From: Laccaria trichodermophora
Lineage: Eukaryota > Basidiomycota > Agaricomycetes > Agaricales > Hydnangiaceae
DNA: 64,000 bases
NCBI GenBank assembly: GCA_018417955.1
Contig: JACTVC010000006.1
Location: 620,001-684,000 of the forward strand
Direction: 5' to 3'
In this document: positions 44,415 to 56,839 of the stretch, piece by piece
How the letters are laid out: each line of letters starts with the position of its first letter
How positions within the stretch are numbered: position 1 is the first letter of the stretch
Notes under the pieces: model-generated
What the model was told of the DNA's origin: nothing
Databases searched by the model: none
Seen by the model: only the letters and a program-made list of their open reading frames with translations
Translations under genes and position numbers: made by a program

Positions 44415-45700
44415 ATGTCAAACCCCTACCGACCCAATGTCCCCGCTTCCCAACTCTTCGCCGAGAAGATGTGGCTTCAAGGAGGAATCCTTTCAGCAGT
44501 CGCTTATGGCGTGGTTCTAACACTCTTTACGCTCAACTCTTGTCTTTTACGCGAACGGGCCCATCAGGAAACGCACGAAATCACAAGAAGGAGACAACAT
44601 TGGGCGCTCTTGGTTTATACCTGCTTTATGTTCATTCTCAGCACTTTGACGATGGCGAGTCAAGCTGAGATGACCCAGCTTGGCTTTATTGATAATCGGG
44701 ATTTTCCTGGCGGGCCAGCCGCCTATGAAACGGTTATGTTCTCGATTCCGATCAGTATGCTTGGGAATGTGTGTTTTCAGCTGATGAACTGGTCGGCGGA
44801 TAGTTTGCTCGTACGTTTTTCACCGCCCCGGAGAGTCAGTGGGCGCTGACTGATGCATGTCATGGAAGCTCTGGAGATGTTTCGTCATATACAGAGCCTC
44901 AACAACACCGATCTGGATCATTATGGCTATACCCGGAATCATGCTTCTCGGATCCTTTGGTACATCTTATCACCTTTCGAAACTCTCTGCTTCGTTACTC
45001 ACGTATTCCGCCCCAGTAACCGGCATTACTTACCTCGTCCGGATATCCCGTTTTGAGTCCGGTCCCTGGAACTCCACCGCATTCACCCTTATATATGGGT
45101 TCACAAGCCTTTCATTAAACATTCTGCTCACTCTCATGATTAGCGTCCGCCTCTACTTCCACAGAAGGCGGGTGTACAAAGTTCTTGGGAAACGACATGG
45201 TTCGCACTACACGAGCATCATTTCTCTCCTTGTGGAATCGGCGTCAATTCAGGACGTCATAGTCCTCTTCTTCTTGATACCGTTTGCATTGGGAAGCCCT
45301 GTGGCAAATATTGCTATGTCGACTCTGGTCCAAGTCCAGGTATAGCTCTGCGTACCTCACACTGATTTCTAACCAACAATGCGTTATACAGACAATCGCT
45401 TCTTTTATGATCATTTATCGAGTAGCCCAGGGAACTGCATGGAACTCCGGCACCGCGTCCAATATTTTAACAGAGAATGCTGCACGGAAAGCACACGAAT
45501 TTTCGATGATAAGATTCACGGGAACAACAGTCGGGACAGAAACCAGGGCTTCGACAGATGAGTCGAGCGGGGGTCAAAATGAACTATCGATGGGTCGAGA
45601 AAAACTTTCTGGGATGGTGACGGTGGACAGTGATTACTTGAAGGAAAAGGTGACGGGCAGCAATCAGGAAAAAAACAGGGAGGCAGATAATAGTGTATAG
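44415..45700 (+). CDS. Seven-span orphan membrane protein, 391 residues
   Basis: Three exons (44415-44810, 44869-45339, 45392-45700) join in phase into 391 residues plus TAG. Hydrophobic segments visible in order include GILSAVAYGVVLTLFTLN, WALLVYTCFMFILSTLTMA, TVMFSIPISMLGNVCFQL, IWIIMAIPGIMLLGSFG, FTLIYGFTSLSLNILLTLM, VIVLFFLIPFALGSP and TIASFMIIYRVAQGTAW. LLLWRCFVIYR before span four and the overall plan match a large basidiomycete family of GPCR-like orphans. The C-terminal tail is Ser/Thr/Glu-rich and cytosolic. No ligand or G-protein contact is known. An ATG at 44352 would add 21 residues before the first span; 44415 has the better context. Confidence 0.82.
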
Positions 45701-46637
45701 GATAGTTGAATATAATAGGAGATAAGACATACCCCGTACCAGTAGGGCTGGTAGGTTACCCGTAATATAGTTCAGCAGCTGCTTCAGTGAGAACTGAAAG
45801 CTCGCCAAAAACGAATGACTGCCAAATTTGACTGAGAATTAAGTTTCCAACGTCGCGGAGTAGCTGGGGGAGTGTGAAGCAGCGGCGCAGTTCAAGTCAT
45901 CGTTTTATTGTTGTCACCGTGTCGCCGAAAAGTTCTGGCGAAGTAAGCGAATGGAATGGCTCAAAATAACGCATATCATAAGATTGACCGCCATTCTACC
46001 TTACACATCGAAATAGCTTGTGAAATTAAAGCCCCAGATATTCAACGGTCGCGAAATTCTTATGATGATTACAGCATGGTACAACAATACATACACTTCT
46101 TTCCCCCTTATATAGTCTTCTCCCTCAGTTCCCTTGTGCTCGTCGGTCATCCCTCCCCCGTCGATCGACCCCGGCCTCCCTCCATCTGTTCCCCGTCATG
46201 TTACTTCACCAACCCGGAATAAATAACACGCTTGCTTGAATAGTCCAAAGATTGTACATATATGCGTCAAGTAGGGCGAATTGCAATGAAGAGGATAGTT
46301 TGTCGTAATCCATGATTTGAATTGAACTGTGATTGCGTGGATGAAAAATTGGGCGGGAGAATGCGGACGTAGGGGTGACGGAAATTGGGGAGTGGAAATG
46401 GAAGTGGGAGTGAATAAAAAATATTGAAATTTGACAAGTGGGGCGGGGGAGGTTGTTAGCCATACAAGAAAGTAAACAGAGGGGGATGTAGTGGTGCCAA
46501 AGTGGCAATTTGTTTTGTTGAACCGTTGATAGGTGGTGAGATCTACAATGATCTAAATGCGGGGAGGCGGCATCGACAGCCAAAGTCGCTCGACTAATCT
46601 AAGCAGAAGACTGTCTCCGCGGGGGAACGGGTGGCAT
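45701..46637. other. Gap between convergent genes
   Basis: The 7-TM gene and Ptc7-like gene end towards each other. Nothing in these 940 bases is recognisable as coding. A TATATA stretch at 46110-46116 and several short frames are not convincing. Confidence 0.4.
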
Positions 46638-49095
46638 CTATGACTTGTTTGCAGGCGACAACGACGATTTTGTCTCGGGTGACGAAGTCAGCGACCTCGA
46701 AGGCGAGATGACAGCTACGATCACCGAGATATCTATACCGAAGAGAGGATGTCAGCAATTATAATGGGACTTGACGAAAGAGAGGGAAAAAAACTCGAAG
46801 AGGGGGCACAAAGGAAGGGTTAGCGAAGCCTCAGAGATAAGGAGGGAGACGGTGAATTCGATGAGTGAGGGAAGGCTCGAAGCGATACAGAAGAGCCGGA
46901 GAATGAAAACAAGGGAGAAAAGACTCGAAGGGGGAACATAGAGGGCAAGAGACAGAAGATTCCAAAAGAATAAGAAAAGAGAGAGGAAGGCTTGGAGAAA
47001 AAGAAAAGACAAAGAGAGATAGAGAGAAGCGTTGAAGAGAAAGACCAGAAGAGAGAGAAGGGAGAGCGAAGTGTGAGAGAGTAGCCTCAAGAGAGGGGGA
47101 GAAAGAGTAAAGACTCCAAAGGAGAGGAAGGCAAAGAGCCGATAGAGGAGGAGAGGGAGAAACCTCAAAGAGAGAGAACTGGAAAAGGGAGGGAGAAAAG
47201 GCTCGAATAGAGAGAGTGAGAAAAGAGAGAAACGAATCGAAAAGCAAGAGACCAACTCCAAGAAAAAGAAAAGAAAAAAACACTAACCATCCTTCTTCCC
47301 ACCCCCAAACCTCCTCCCAGCCTCCCAGGCCCGTCTCGCAAAAGGCGTTTCATCGTCTTCGCGCTGCATAATTGGCGGCGGAGTTGACGAGGACAAATGC
47401 ACGCCACACGGCGTAGATCCCTCCCGCGTTGTACGCCGAAGAACGGGAATGGGAATGGAAGCAGGCCTGCGCTCCGAAACCCTCCTAGCGCGCGAACAAA
47501 GCGCCTCGCTTAACATCCCCGCCAACGTCTTCCTCTTCACTCCCGTTGGCGTCGTTTCAGGCTCGACTTCCACGTCCTCTGGGGCCAAAAACCCCCTGCG
47601 GAACCTAACAACCTCATCCAACACCTCCTCATCCCACAGATTATCACTCAGCCCATCACTGGCGAGTATGAGTATATCGTCTTTTTTAACGGGGACGATG
47701 CACGTGTGAGCTGTTGAGGAGGGTGGGAGGTGCGGTGTTTGGGGGCCTAGTTGGACTGGAGTGTTGTACTGTTAGGGGTGGGTGAGTATGAAGATGGAAG
47801 GATGAGAGGAAGGGAAAAGAACGTACATTCCACCACATCTCCTCAGTCCTCCACACGATATCCTCATCACGGACCAACATACCCATACAATCGCCAACGT
47901 GGACTATCCGTATCGCAGCGTCGCATCGCATCCCTTTATCAGCTTCTTCACTTGTAAAAGAGACGGACATGGATCCAGCGGCGTAGTTCTTCCCTGGTCC
48001 CGGTGGTCCATTTTCTACACCCGCAGATCTAGAATGGGAAGCACTAGCAGACGCAACGTCGGAATACATCGGTAGATGGTCCAATACAGCCAACAAAGCC
48101 GTTGACGAGCCTGCCGTCAAGTCTTGACGCTCACCACCACCCCCCTCCTCTTGCGCGTGACCGTTATTTATAGACTTTGAATTCGGAGATTGTGCGGACT
48201 TGAGTGTGTTATCGTACGCCCGCTCAAGGATCTGTAACACGTCGATGCCTTGAGAGAGTTGTTCGAGTTCTTCTTCTAGTTCGCTCTCCAACTCCAGGGA
48301 CCGTTCTCGTGTGGGAGGAGGAGGGGAGGGTGTGCGTATGTCGGACCAGTACCATGTGTTCCAATTTGAGTTTGGGGTTGGAGGTAGAGGGGAGGGAGGA
48401 GGTGGAGGGGAGGCGGATAGAAGTGGGGGAACTGATAATTCTACGGCACAGTTGTGCATTAGCCTTTTGGCGAAAAGTGCGGATGGGGTGGGCCCGTGTC
48501 CTCGACTGTTGTTGGACCGAGACCAGCCACCGACGCCATCTGCGATACCCATAGCGTTGTCTCTTATGAAATAAGCGTCTTCGCCGACTTGGACTGCCAG
48601 GTTGAGGTCGTCTGTCGGTTGAGGAGGAGGAGGGGAGGTGTGTAGAGGGCGGTGCAATGTCGGAGTACGTTTCGGGATCCCATACGCCCCCACGTCAAGG
48701 TGGTATTTCAACCGAGGCCGTTTTTGGCGGTGAGTAGGTGGGTGTTGGTCCGGTTGTTTACATGGTGCGGGATGGAGTGGGTATGAAGTTGGATGGTGAT
48801 GATGGTGGTGGTGTGCTGCGAGTGGCGACAACAACAGCTGCTGGGAGTTTGCTGCGGGTGGCGAGGAAGGTGCGAGGGCGAGTGAGAAGGGAGCATGAGA
48901 GTGTTGGGAGTGTGATGATGAATCTGAGGAAGGCTTGAGATCGATTGGGAGGCGGGTGGGTGAGGAGGACGGTTGGCTTGAACAGTTTGTTCTTGCGGAT
49001 GAGGAAGGGAGGATTGGGGATGTGGATGTGTAGAGGGTGCGTTGACCTGTAGACGTTGAACGAGGTCGGAAGAGTCGTTGGTGGATACGGCTCAT
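46638..49095 (-). CDS. PTC7: Ptc7-like PP2C phosphatase, 614 residues
   Basis: Three exons (49095-47827, 47768-47288, 46732-46638) join in phase into 614 residues. The N-terminus (MSRIHQRLFRPRSTSTGQRT) is basic and Ser-rich without acidic residues, as in mitochondrial presequences. PP2C motifs follow in order: EDAYFI, MGIADGVGGW (metal-binding Asp), GSSTALLAVLD, IVHVGDC, ILASDGLSDNLWDEEV and KKDDISVIVAVI with the last metal Asp pair. Yeast Ptc7 dephosphorylates the coenzyme Q biosynthesis protein Coq7 in mitochondria; the same role is inferred. The length exceeds yeast Ptc7 because of His/Pro/Ser-rich inserts near the N-terminus and between motifs. The last intron is ten times the local average and strongly purine-biased on the plus strand. 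Confidence 0.92.
46733..47287 (-). other. Oversized polypyrimidine intron of the Ptc7-like gene
   Basis: The intron runs from donor GTTAGTG to acceptor GGTATAG, 555 bases against about 50-60 elsewhere. On the plus strand it is a near-continuous run of GAGA/GAAA/AGGG words, so the transcript is CU-rich throughout. The frames seen inside (Phe/Leu/Ser-rich) are composition artefacts. No inverted repeats or target duplications that would mark a transposon were found. Confidence 0.75.
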
Positions 49096-49283
49096 CGTGG
49101 TCAAGAGCAAACAGCGACTTTGGCCGAAAGCAAAATGATTAGATTAGATCAGCCAATCAGAGGTAGAGTATTTATCTAGCCAGTCGCCTAACATCATTCA
49201 CCTCCTTACTGCTATTTGCTATTCACAAAAATAAAGGGACCAGTCAGTTAACATCGCAGACTCCGCCACTGGTCAGCCTTTGA

Positions 49284-49450
49284 AATTTGAATAATGCCAG
49301 CAAAGAACTTGCGCACCATTGATAATTCTCAGCTTGTCAAAGCTGTCATCGTAGCCTTTCTTATCCTCCGGGAAGCTGAACCCGTCAATCGAAGCCAAGG
49401 CGTTGACTTGATCCCTGGTAACCTCGTCCTTGAACCAGACAGTGTATCTG
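49284..49450 (-). pseudogene. Isolated subtilase propeptide (I9) fragment
   Basis: The minus strand reads RYTVWFKDEVTRDQVNALA, SIDGFSFPEDKKGYDDSF, DKLRIIN, closely paralogous to the fragment at 53360-53490. The Y-x-V-x-FKD-x-V opening is that of inhibitor I9 propeptides of subtilisin-like proteases. Nothing downstream on this strand continues into a catalytic domain. Confidence 0.6.
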
Positions 49451-50042
49451 CCAGCTCAGAGGGCACGAAGAGTGTGCTTGGGGAATTATCGATATCTTGT
49501 CGGGCGGCTGGGGTGTGAAAAAATCGTCCACGGTTTTCTGAAATGAGACACGATTTCTGGAGCACGTGATTAAAATGCTTTTAGCAGTGGGCTCAAGGCA
49601 GGCTGGCCTAGTCTCTTTTTAATGATCAGCCTTTGGCTGATCTTGCATTCGTAACTGTCTAACGTTAAGCTAGAAGCTTGAAGGCATGAATAGATTTACG
49701 AGCAAGAGCATGAGGAAAAGTTCTCAGATGTTCCACTAAATTTGCACTAAATTGTCAGACACTGCAATTTACTGTTGCTGCTTGTCTCTGGCATCATCTT
49801 ATGTGTAACAACAGCCATATCCATATCTGCCATACTTATTCTTCACATTCAATGACACATGCACTCCACTACTTGCATACAACATGAAACATCTACTCTG
49901 CGTGTCCAAGTTTCTGCCAAAATTGTGCGAGGAAACAAACATTCACTGGGCACCAGTCGATCAGAGAAATCAAGAAATCATTTCATAGCTTGCATTCAGG
50001 TGATGAGTGCTGCCGGAAAGTGCACCAAGTGCCTAGTAAGTA

Positions 50043-50352
50043 GTGTGATATAGGATTGGAAGGGAATGCCCAGAGGCCATAGTCAAACAGTGGTATATAG
50101 CTAGATTTGGATATCTTACATAATATATTGATCTTTTGTCTTGAACCACCATCTTGTCAGCAGTCTTGCCATCCTCTTGCACTACATGTAGTGCTTTGTA
50201 TATCTGTACTTCCTACAGTATGCATAATCATGTTGGGCCAGCTGAGTATCTTGTAACTGCTCATTGCTCACTTATGGGTGTTGATCCCAGATCCACCCAT
50301 TCTTGCTTCCTCCTTCCCTCTTGGCTTCAGCTATGTGAGAAGTTCAGAGTGA
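50043..50352 (+). repeat. Left arm of a 310-base inverted repeat
   Basis: The arm starts GTGTGATATAGGATTGG and stays almost identical, in inverse, to 53626-53935. The mutual alignment ends near TTCAGCTATG/AGAAGTTCAGAGTGAAC. An 80-codon frame inside (MSAVLPSSCTTC...) is shared by both arms with few changes. Confidence 0.9.
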
Positions 50353-51499
50353 ACACTTCACAAGTAGTGACAGGGTTAGCTGCACTAGCTGGATGAGGAC
50401 TGATAGATCCAGCATCTTTTAGTAGTATGGATATGAATCTGACGATTTTGGCTTCAGAAGAGGTTCTTACCACCTGTAAAATCCATAGCTTGCTGTGCTA
50501 ATTCCAGAACCCTCACCTTCATTAGGTGTGGATTGCAGTTGCATGGATGGTTTGGCTCTGTACAAGGGGGTGCCAGCCCAGGAATCCCATACTGGGATCT
50601 GGTTAGTTAGTCCAGCTGCAGGCTGCGAAAAAAAGGACACCTCAGGCAGAGGGCCTTATATCATCAAATTGAGTATCTTGTAGCATAATGTAATAACTAA
50701 GAATGTACTGTGAGGACTACAGCTCCAATAGAAGCCATAAAGCACCAGAAAAATGAGTGATATAAGGTATTCATTAGTTTCCTGCCATATTTGGGCTGTC
50801 AATATCAAATTACATTGCACACTCCACATCCTCATTACCAGCAAACTACTTTGCCATGGACTGATGACACAAACAATATTCAAAATATACAGTACATCTT
50901 ACATGACGAGGTTGGGGAAGACTGGATATAAGATGATTTTGCTCCTGTGCAAAAGTCCAGCATGTGCCGTGGGTCTATGAATTGATGACAGACACTTACT
51001 TTCTATGCTCCAACAGTCTCATAGCAATCTGAACCCTGAAAACAGCAGTGAGAATAGTGGAAAAAATGAAAACAGCACGAAAGCGACATCATATACTGAT
51101 GAAACATCTTGCATTGAGGTTGCAGAGCCACCAGAAGTCGAAAATCCTGAGGACTCAGGGCAGTTAAAGTGCAAATGGGTCCCTAATAAAGGAGAAGACC
51201 ACAACATACTGTGTGGAACTTGTGCAAGTGCCCTGGAATTGGGTCTGCGTGGCTTGTGTGGCTTCTGGGAGAGGATGGGAGGGGGAAGTGCTCATGCAGA
51301 TGATGTCATATTGCTATTTTTAGACATGTGCCTGATTACATTAGTTAGTTAGTCCCCCTCAAGTTGTCTTAACAAAAAAATCAACCCTGGGTCTTTTTTT
51401 TTTTGATGCCGGCACCTCCTTGGCTCTGTACTGATGAGGCAGGCGATCAGGCCAGCAATGTGGGGAGCAGCCTGAGCACCAAGTTAGCTTTGAAACCAC

Positions 51500-53500
51500 T
51501 TCCAGTCCAGGATACTCGCCATCAATGTACCTGACAACAGCTTGAATTGGTTTACATCGAGGTGACTTGCACTTGTGATGAAGGCACCAGGAGCAAACAC
51601 ATCAATACCTGGGCCATAATTGGAACCTCCCCATGCAGCATGCCATCATTTGTCCTCCCAATCGGATGTGCCGACGTAGATTGCATCATCATGGAAGACT
51701 GGGTGGTTCAGCTGGGCTGGGAGATTTCTGTTGTCATTCCCTGCCATGCAGCGCATACTAGACCAGAACAGATAGTGGATTAGATAAAGAAAACAAGAGA
51801 GATCATACCACAAAATGGATATGTTTACTAGCCACCTAGTAAAGTTTGAGGGCGCAATTGGGATGAGGGGAGCGATTTGCAGGGGCACATATTTCCCTAC
51901 CTTATGTAGTACATACCTCCAGGCCCCTTCTGGTTGGAGGCCGTCCATTGAATAATTTATTATGGAGGGGCAGCTGGAATCACACACCTCTAGGAGCACT
52001 TGTGAGATAGCCTTGTAACTAAATGGAAAACATTGTCACCAACAAAAACCATAATTATTTGAACTCCCACTCACACAAGTATGGTGCCAATATCATGTCC
52101 CTCATTCAAGTTTCCACTGCTGGCATCTGGTAGCCTGGAAGGTTTTTCCATCCATCAGAAGAATACTTTTACGCAGCATCAGAGAGACAATTTCACTCTA
52201 TGTTGCCTCACCTGACAAAAGGCTTGATTGAAATGATCATGGCAACCTTTGATGGTTTCATATTTAGCAACATTTGGGAAACCATTGGCTTCGGAACTAC
52301 AGACTTTAGCAATGCCGCACATGTTGCCAGCGACAATCCCACTAAAATTGACTTGGGATTGCATGAGGGGGCACTGGGGCATGAGAAGCACATACACTAC
52401 ATGAGTTCTGTGTCCGAGGTTTCCTTCACCACCGATTTGGTCTTCTTGACTGGGAGGAAAGTTGATCAAAAGTTCAACTATTCTTTGAAGAGTGACAAAT
52501 ATCTCACATTATAGCCAGCGGTGGTGGACCCAAGGATTCCACCAAGAATGGCAAGCTAGGCACAGGTTGGCCATTGATTCCCATAACAGAGAATTGACGA
52601 CCAACTTGTCTGTTTCAAAGGTGGTCCAACAAGCACATCTGCCAAACTTGCTCTGGCCATATGTGTCAGAGAGATTTGCCAGCAGGATTGTTGTTAAAGC
52701 ATACATGGTCAATATGGACACCTGATTGGAATCACTGGTACGACCCACATAATTGATATTCGGTGGGCAGTTGAGACTTACCTGCATCTAGTAGGCATTG
52801 AGCAATGGATCAAGGTCCTAATGAGCAGATCACATACCAACAACATATACATCTACACCTTCTCCACCATTGGTGGGGCCACGGAACTGATCAGGCCTGG
52901 GACTAATGACAAAGTAAATCAAATGAGTTTAAGAACCAGTAAAAGCAGAATGCTGAAAAAGGCAGCTTTGCATACTTGGTGAGTCTTGTGATGCCATACA
53001 GCACTCCTGGCCTGCTGAGAGTGCTGGCAGACCTTGCATTCAGTGAAGACAAGCGGAAGGCATAGAAAAAGCACTGACCTCTCCACATCAGATCTGCCAT
53101 TGCCTTGCACTCTGCTACTCACAAGGAAAAGGTACTGGTCAGCTAAAAGTCAAGATGGAGCTGCCTTTGAACTCGAATGGTAGGGTTGCTTACAGAGCAG
53201 GGAAAATGTACTCCTCATGAATTAACTTGACAAGCTTAGTGGATTTTTCGAGAATCTTGAGAGATTCCCTGTTAAATTCACCTGCCAGCCATGGGTTCCA
53301 ATGGCAATGGTAAGCTTCAGAATAATGCGAAAAAAGAAACCAGATACATACTGGCTATTATTTTCAGCTTGTCAAAGCTGTCATCATAGGACCTCTTGTC
53401 GTCTGGGAAGCTGAACCCATCAGTTGATTTCAATGCCTTTAGGTCATCCCAAGTAGCCTCGTCCTTGAACCACACAAGATATCTGCTGGTGTATCTATAA
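51500..53500 (-). pseudogene. Subtilisin-like serine protease (S8) pseudogene
   Basis: Reading the minus strand downward, the parts of a secreted fungal subtilase appear in order. An I9 propeptide (YLVWFKDEATWDDLKALKS near 53480, ESLKILEKSTKL near 53265) comes first. The strand before the catalytic Asp follows (NGGEGVDVYVVG near 52865), then the catalytic-His block GHRTHV (52427-52398, GHGTHV expected) continuing after an intron as GIVAGNMCGIAK. Next are DAIYVGTSD and GIDVFAPGA (51617-51585). The catalytic-Ser block SGTLMASI (51535-51505) follows, where the Ser of GTSMA is replaced by Leu. Stops and frame changes occur between blocks. The gene is dead; it lies between the two arms of a long inverted repeat. 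Confidence 0.75.
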
Positions 53501-53625
53501 TATGCTGGTGCAATCTTCTCTTTTCAGTTTTTAACCACCTGGAAACAAGGGGGTTCCAGAATGTTAAAGCCAAAAGTGAGGTTGAATTTTCAAATAAGAG
53601 CCTGTCAACCCAGACTGTGAAGCGT

Positions 53626-53935
53626 TCACTCTGAACTTCTTGCATAGCTGAAGCCAAGAGGGAAGGAGGAGGCAAGAATGGGTGGATCTGGGATCAACAC
53701 CCATAAGTGAGCAATGAGCAGTTACAAGATACTCAGCTGGCCCAACATGATTATGCATACTGTAGGAAGTACAGATATACAAAGCACTACATGTAGTGCA
53801 AGAGGATGGCAAGACTGCTGACAAGATGGTGGTTCAAGACAAAAGATCAATATATTATGTAAGATATCCAAATCTAGCTATATACCACTGTTTGACTATG
53901 GCCTCTGGGCATTCCCTTCCAATCCTATATCACAC
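53626..53935 (-). repeat. Right arm of the 310-base inverted repeat
   Basis: This is the inverse of 50043-50352, ending at CACAC (53935). The two arms enclose 3.3 kb that contains the subtilase pseudogene. No flanking target duplication was seen at 50042/53936. Confidence 0.9.
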
Positions 53936-54506
53936 AGACTAACCCAACCCATGGGAACTAATTACCATATATGGAAGGTGATATTGTGTCATATGACATG
54001 TCACACTTGGCTCATACATGCCTTCTCTTTCCACCTCCTCTTCAACCTACATCCTCCCTCAGTTTGCAAGAACTGCACATCCAAGACTTAAATTGGTATT
54101 CGACAATGCATTCCAGGTGTTATTACAAATATGTGAGTTTGCAGAGATCTAGCATCATCCCATAAAGCTTACCCAGACTGTTTCACAGCCACATTGTTTA
54201 CACTTAATCATCTCCACTCCCACCTCAATCTGTGCGGCTGTAACAGGTTTGTTGCAATCACATAGAATGTCCGGCTTTGCAAGCATTTGTTTTCAGCCAT
54301 AACAACTTTTACTGGCAGTTGCTTCCACAGGTTCTGTATCTGGCAGAAGTTCTGTTGATTGTACCAGGCCTGTCTCACTCTTGACCTCCTGTGATACGGA
54401 GTTGAGGATGCACACAGCCACACTTACCAATGCCGGACTTATATTGTTTGTAATTGCCTTTCGTACTGTAGACATTAAACCACCATCATCTTGCTAACAA
54501 GCTCGT
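53936..54506. other. AT-rich gap, no supported gene
   Basis: The stretch lies between the inverted repeat and the Gypsy LTR. Short frames on the minus strand around 54208-54475 have no recognisable domain. Confidence 0.35.
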
Positions 54507-54766
54507 GTGATGAGTCTAAGGTGTCCACTGCTGGTAAGACCAAGGGTGAGCCCCCTTACAATGCTCCCTCCTCCACAGGATACGAGAGCCCTCCTCTGGG
54601 TTAACAAGGGTCTGCCTAGGACTTCTAGGCAACCCTAGGAGATGAGTGCAATCACAGTTGCGTTCTCTCCTATCACTTCTATTCATCTACTCTACACTAC
54701 GACATTCGACTATGGTACTATGAGACTTCACACACACAAAGTCCCCACACGCACTGAGGTTTCACA
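54507..54766 (+). mobile_element. Probable 5' LTR of a Gypsy-type element
   Basis: The segment starts TGTGATGAG and ends TTTCACA, giving TG...CA ends with a 5-base inverse (TGTGA/TCACA). It is directly followed by TTGGTGGGGGCACTGCGG, a plausible tRNA primer-binding site, and then by the gag frame. The 3' LTR is not in the window, so the boundaries cannot be confirmed by comparison. Confidence 0.6.
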
Positions 54767-55257
54767 TTGGTGGGGGCACTGCGGACTTCACATTTGATGT
54801 TGAAGTCTTGCCTCGGGAGAATTTGGAGGCAGTACTTTGATCACGCCATTGTGAGTGTGACACATTACATACCACCTCCTTCGTCCTCCCTCATGTACCA
54901 ACCATTATCCGATTCCCTACTCATCACTGAGTGCAGTTCTTCCAGTGTTCGCGCGAGGATGCCCTGGAGCGCTGCTACAGCGTTCACAGCTATTTGACGC
55001 CCTTCAGCTATCCAGATCCTCTGGATTACCTTAGTCGTTTAGCCCCTGCGAGATCTTTCACCTGACACCTCCATCCGTTCAGTCTACCCCTCTCCCAACC
55101 GACTCATTCCAACTTAGCTATGCCACAAATCTTTCAGATGAAGGATCTCCCTCGATCAGCATATCTATGAGCCAGCAAGAAATTTGCAATCAATTAGGAG
55201 GCCACTTGCGTATTTAAGAGACGACACAGTAGTTCCGTCTCTCTCAGCTACACTACT

Positions 55258-56839
55258 ATGGCTACCCCATCTCAATCCAATGCCGATCTCGTTGACTCCC
55301 CCAACAAACCCAAAACTACCAGCCGCTCAACTAGAGCAGCCTCCAAAAACCTTCAACTCATGGAAGAGAGCACTAAAGGTGCTAGCGCCTCAGCTGTTCC
55401 TCCAGCGAAGGGAAAAGCGACGACCACATCACCAATCGTTGAAGAGAGCGCTAAGGGTGCTAGCACCCCAGCTGTTCCTTCCGCGAAAAGTAAAGCGGCG
55501 GTTACATCGCAAACCAAACCTATCAAGCCAGGGGCATCCACACAGAAAGCCCCAGCTCCACTCCCTCTTCCTCAGTCAGGTTCCAGCGTGCCGCAAGGCA
55601 GCATTGTACCAATTACAATCAACCCTCCTGGCCCAAACCTCACGATGCTGCAGGAGACAGGTCAAATCCTCTCAGATGCACCTTCCCTTACGTACTTAAC
55701 TATGATTTCGAGCATCTCTACGCTAGGCAACAAGAGTCCTAGGGGATCCTAGTGTATCTTTGAAGGGATCCTGACCTATGAGGACGTCTTGATCTATGAC
55801 GAACCCCTCTCTGTTTCCTTAGCTCGTTACCATCCTCATTTCAACCCAGCCGTAGATGATGACCCACTGATCTTCTTTGGCGGCATCGACAGGAAGCTCC
55901 CTGGAAAATCCCTGGAGGATTCTCAAGGAATTCATGACCTCTTATGGTGCTGGTCTGCACCTCACATCCAGGGACTATGGGTTAACCTCCCTACGATGAT
56001 CAACAGCTTTCCTCAAGTTCGCTTGACTCCGGAATACATCCATGAGCTCACAGTGGACTCAGTGAAATACTACTCGGTACCTTCTGTTCTATTGGAAGAA
56101 ATAGCTCAGCTCTACCTGGCTATGTACCAAATCCTTCGTGCCTTCCAAACTCTTTTGGAAGAAGGCAACCATCAACTCTTTGCTTTTGATCCAGAATGGA
56201 AGATGCTACGCTTGTTAGCCTGGCACACCAACAAGAAGGATATCTTGCTTACCTTCGTAGTATAACAATGACATTGTCAAGTCTGTAATTCACACATTAA
56301 GGAATACTTCAATGCCATGAGGAAGATTTTCCTGCAATCTGACGAACAACAATCTGTTAGCACGTTGTACTCAACTAGGCCATCTGTCTGTTCCTGATTT
56401 GGCCAAGATGAAGCCCCCGAAGAAGTAGGAAACTCCTTCTATGACAGCTGACGTCCCAGCTGCATATCGTGATGGAGTCAGTCGTCTGACGGAAGCTGCC
56501 ATAGCAGCTGCTAATAGGATGAATGAGAGAGTACCTACAGTCTTCTATAAAGATCCTTGTACTTGCATCTACAACACACCTCCTACTGGGGCAGTCATAG
56601 CTGCGTGTTCAGCTAGCAACGCCAGTTACAAGGTCAGAGTGCTGGATCAAGCGTTCACCAAATTGCCTAAGTCAAGAGACCTCTATGCCACCTCTCAGTC
56701 CAACAGAGCTTTATCACTACTCGCCCCTTTGATTGCTCCTACCACTCAATACGCTCCATCTGCGATTCCTACGATTGCCACTCAAAGGAGGTCTTTATTG
56801 TCCCCCACTGATTCCTGCAGGATTCCTGAGGATTCCTGA
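55258..56839 (+). pseudogene. Gag gene of a Gypsy retrotransposon, broken
   Basis: The frame from ATG 55258 encodes a Ser/Pro/Ala/Lys-rich N-terminus with a repeated unit (EESTKGASASAVPPAKGK / EESAKGASTPAVPSAKSK). A frame change near 55750 leads into 55789-56265, a folded region (SLARYHPHFNPAVDDDPLIF, GIHDLLWCWSAPHIQGLW, LLAWHTNKKD) typical of mushroom Gypsy gag, and a third piece, 56441-56839. The sequence is then cut off by the next TIR element and no protease or polymerase follows. Orientation is opposite to the pol gene at 61-64 kb, so they belong to different elements. Confidence 0.65.

Noticed and set aside
46752..47283. Phe/Leu/Ser-rich minus-strand frames of 150-169 codons
   Set aside because: They lie inside the polypyrimidine intron of the Ptc7-like gene and simply reflect CU-rich sequence.
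47255..49110. A signal-peptide reading for the Ptc7-like N-terminus
   Set aside because: The leader is basic and Ser-rich without a hydrophobic core; a mitochondrial presequence fits better.
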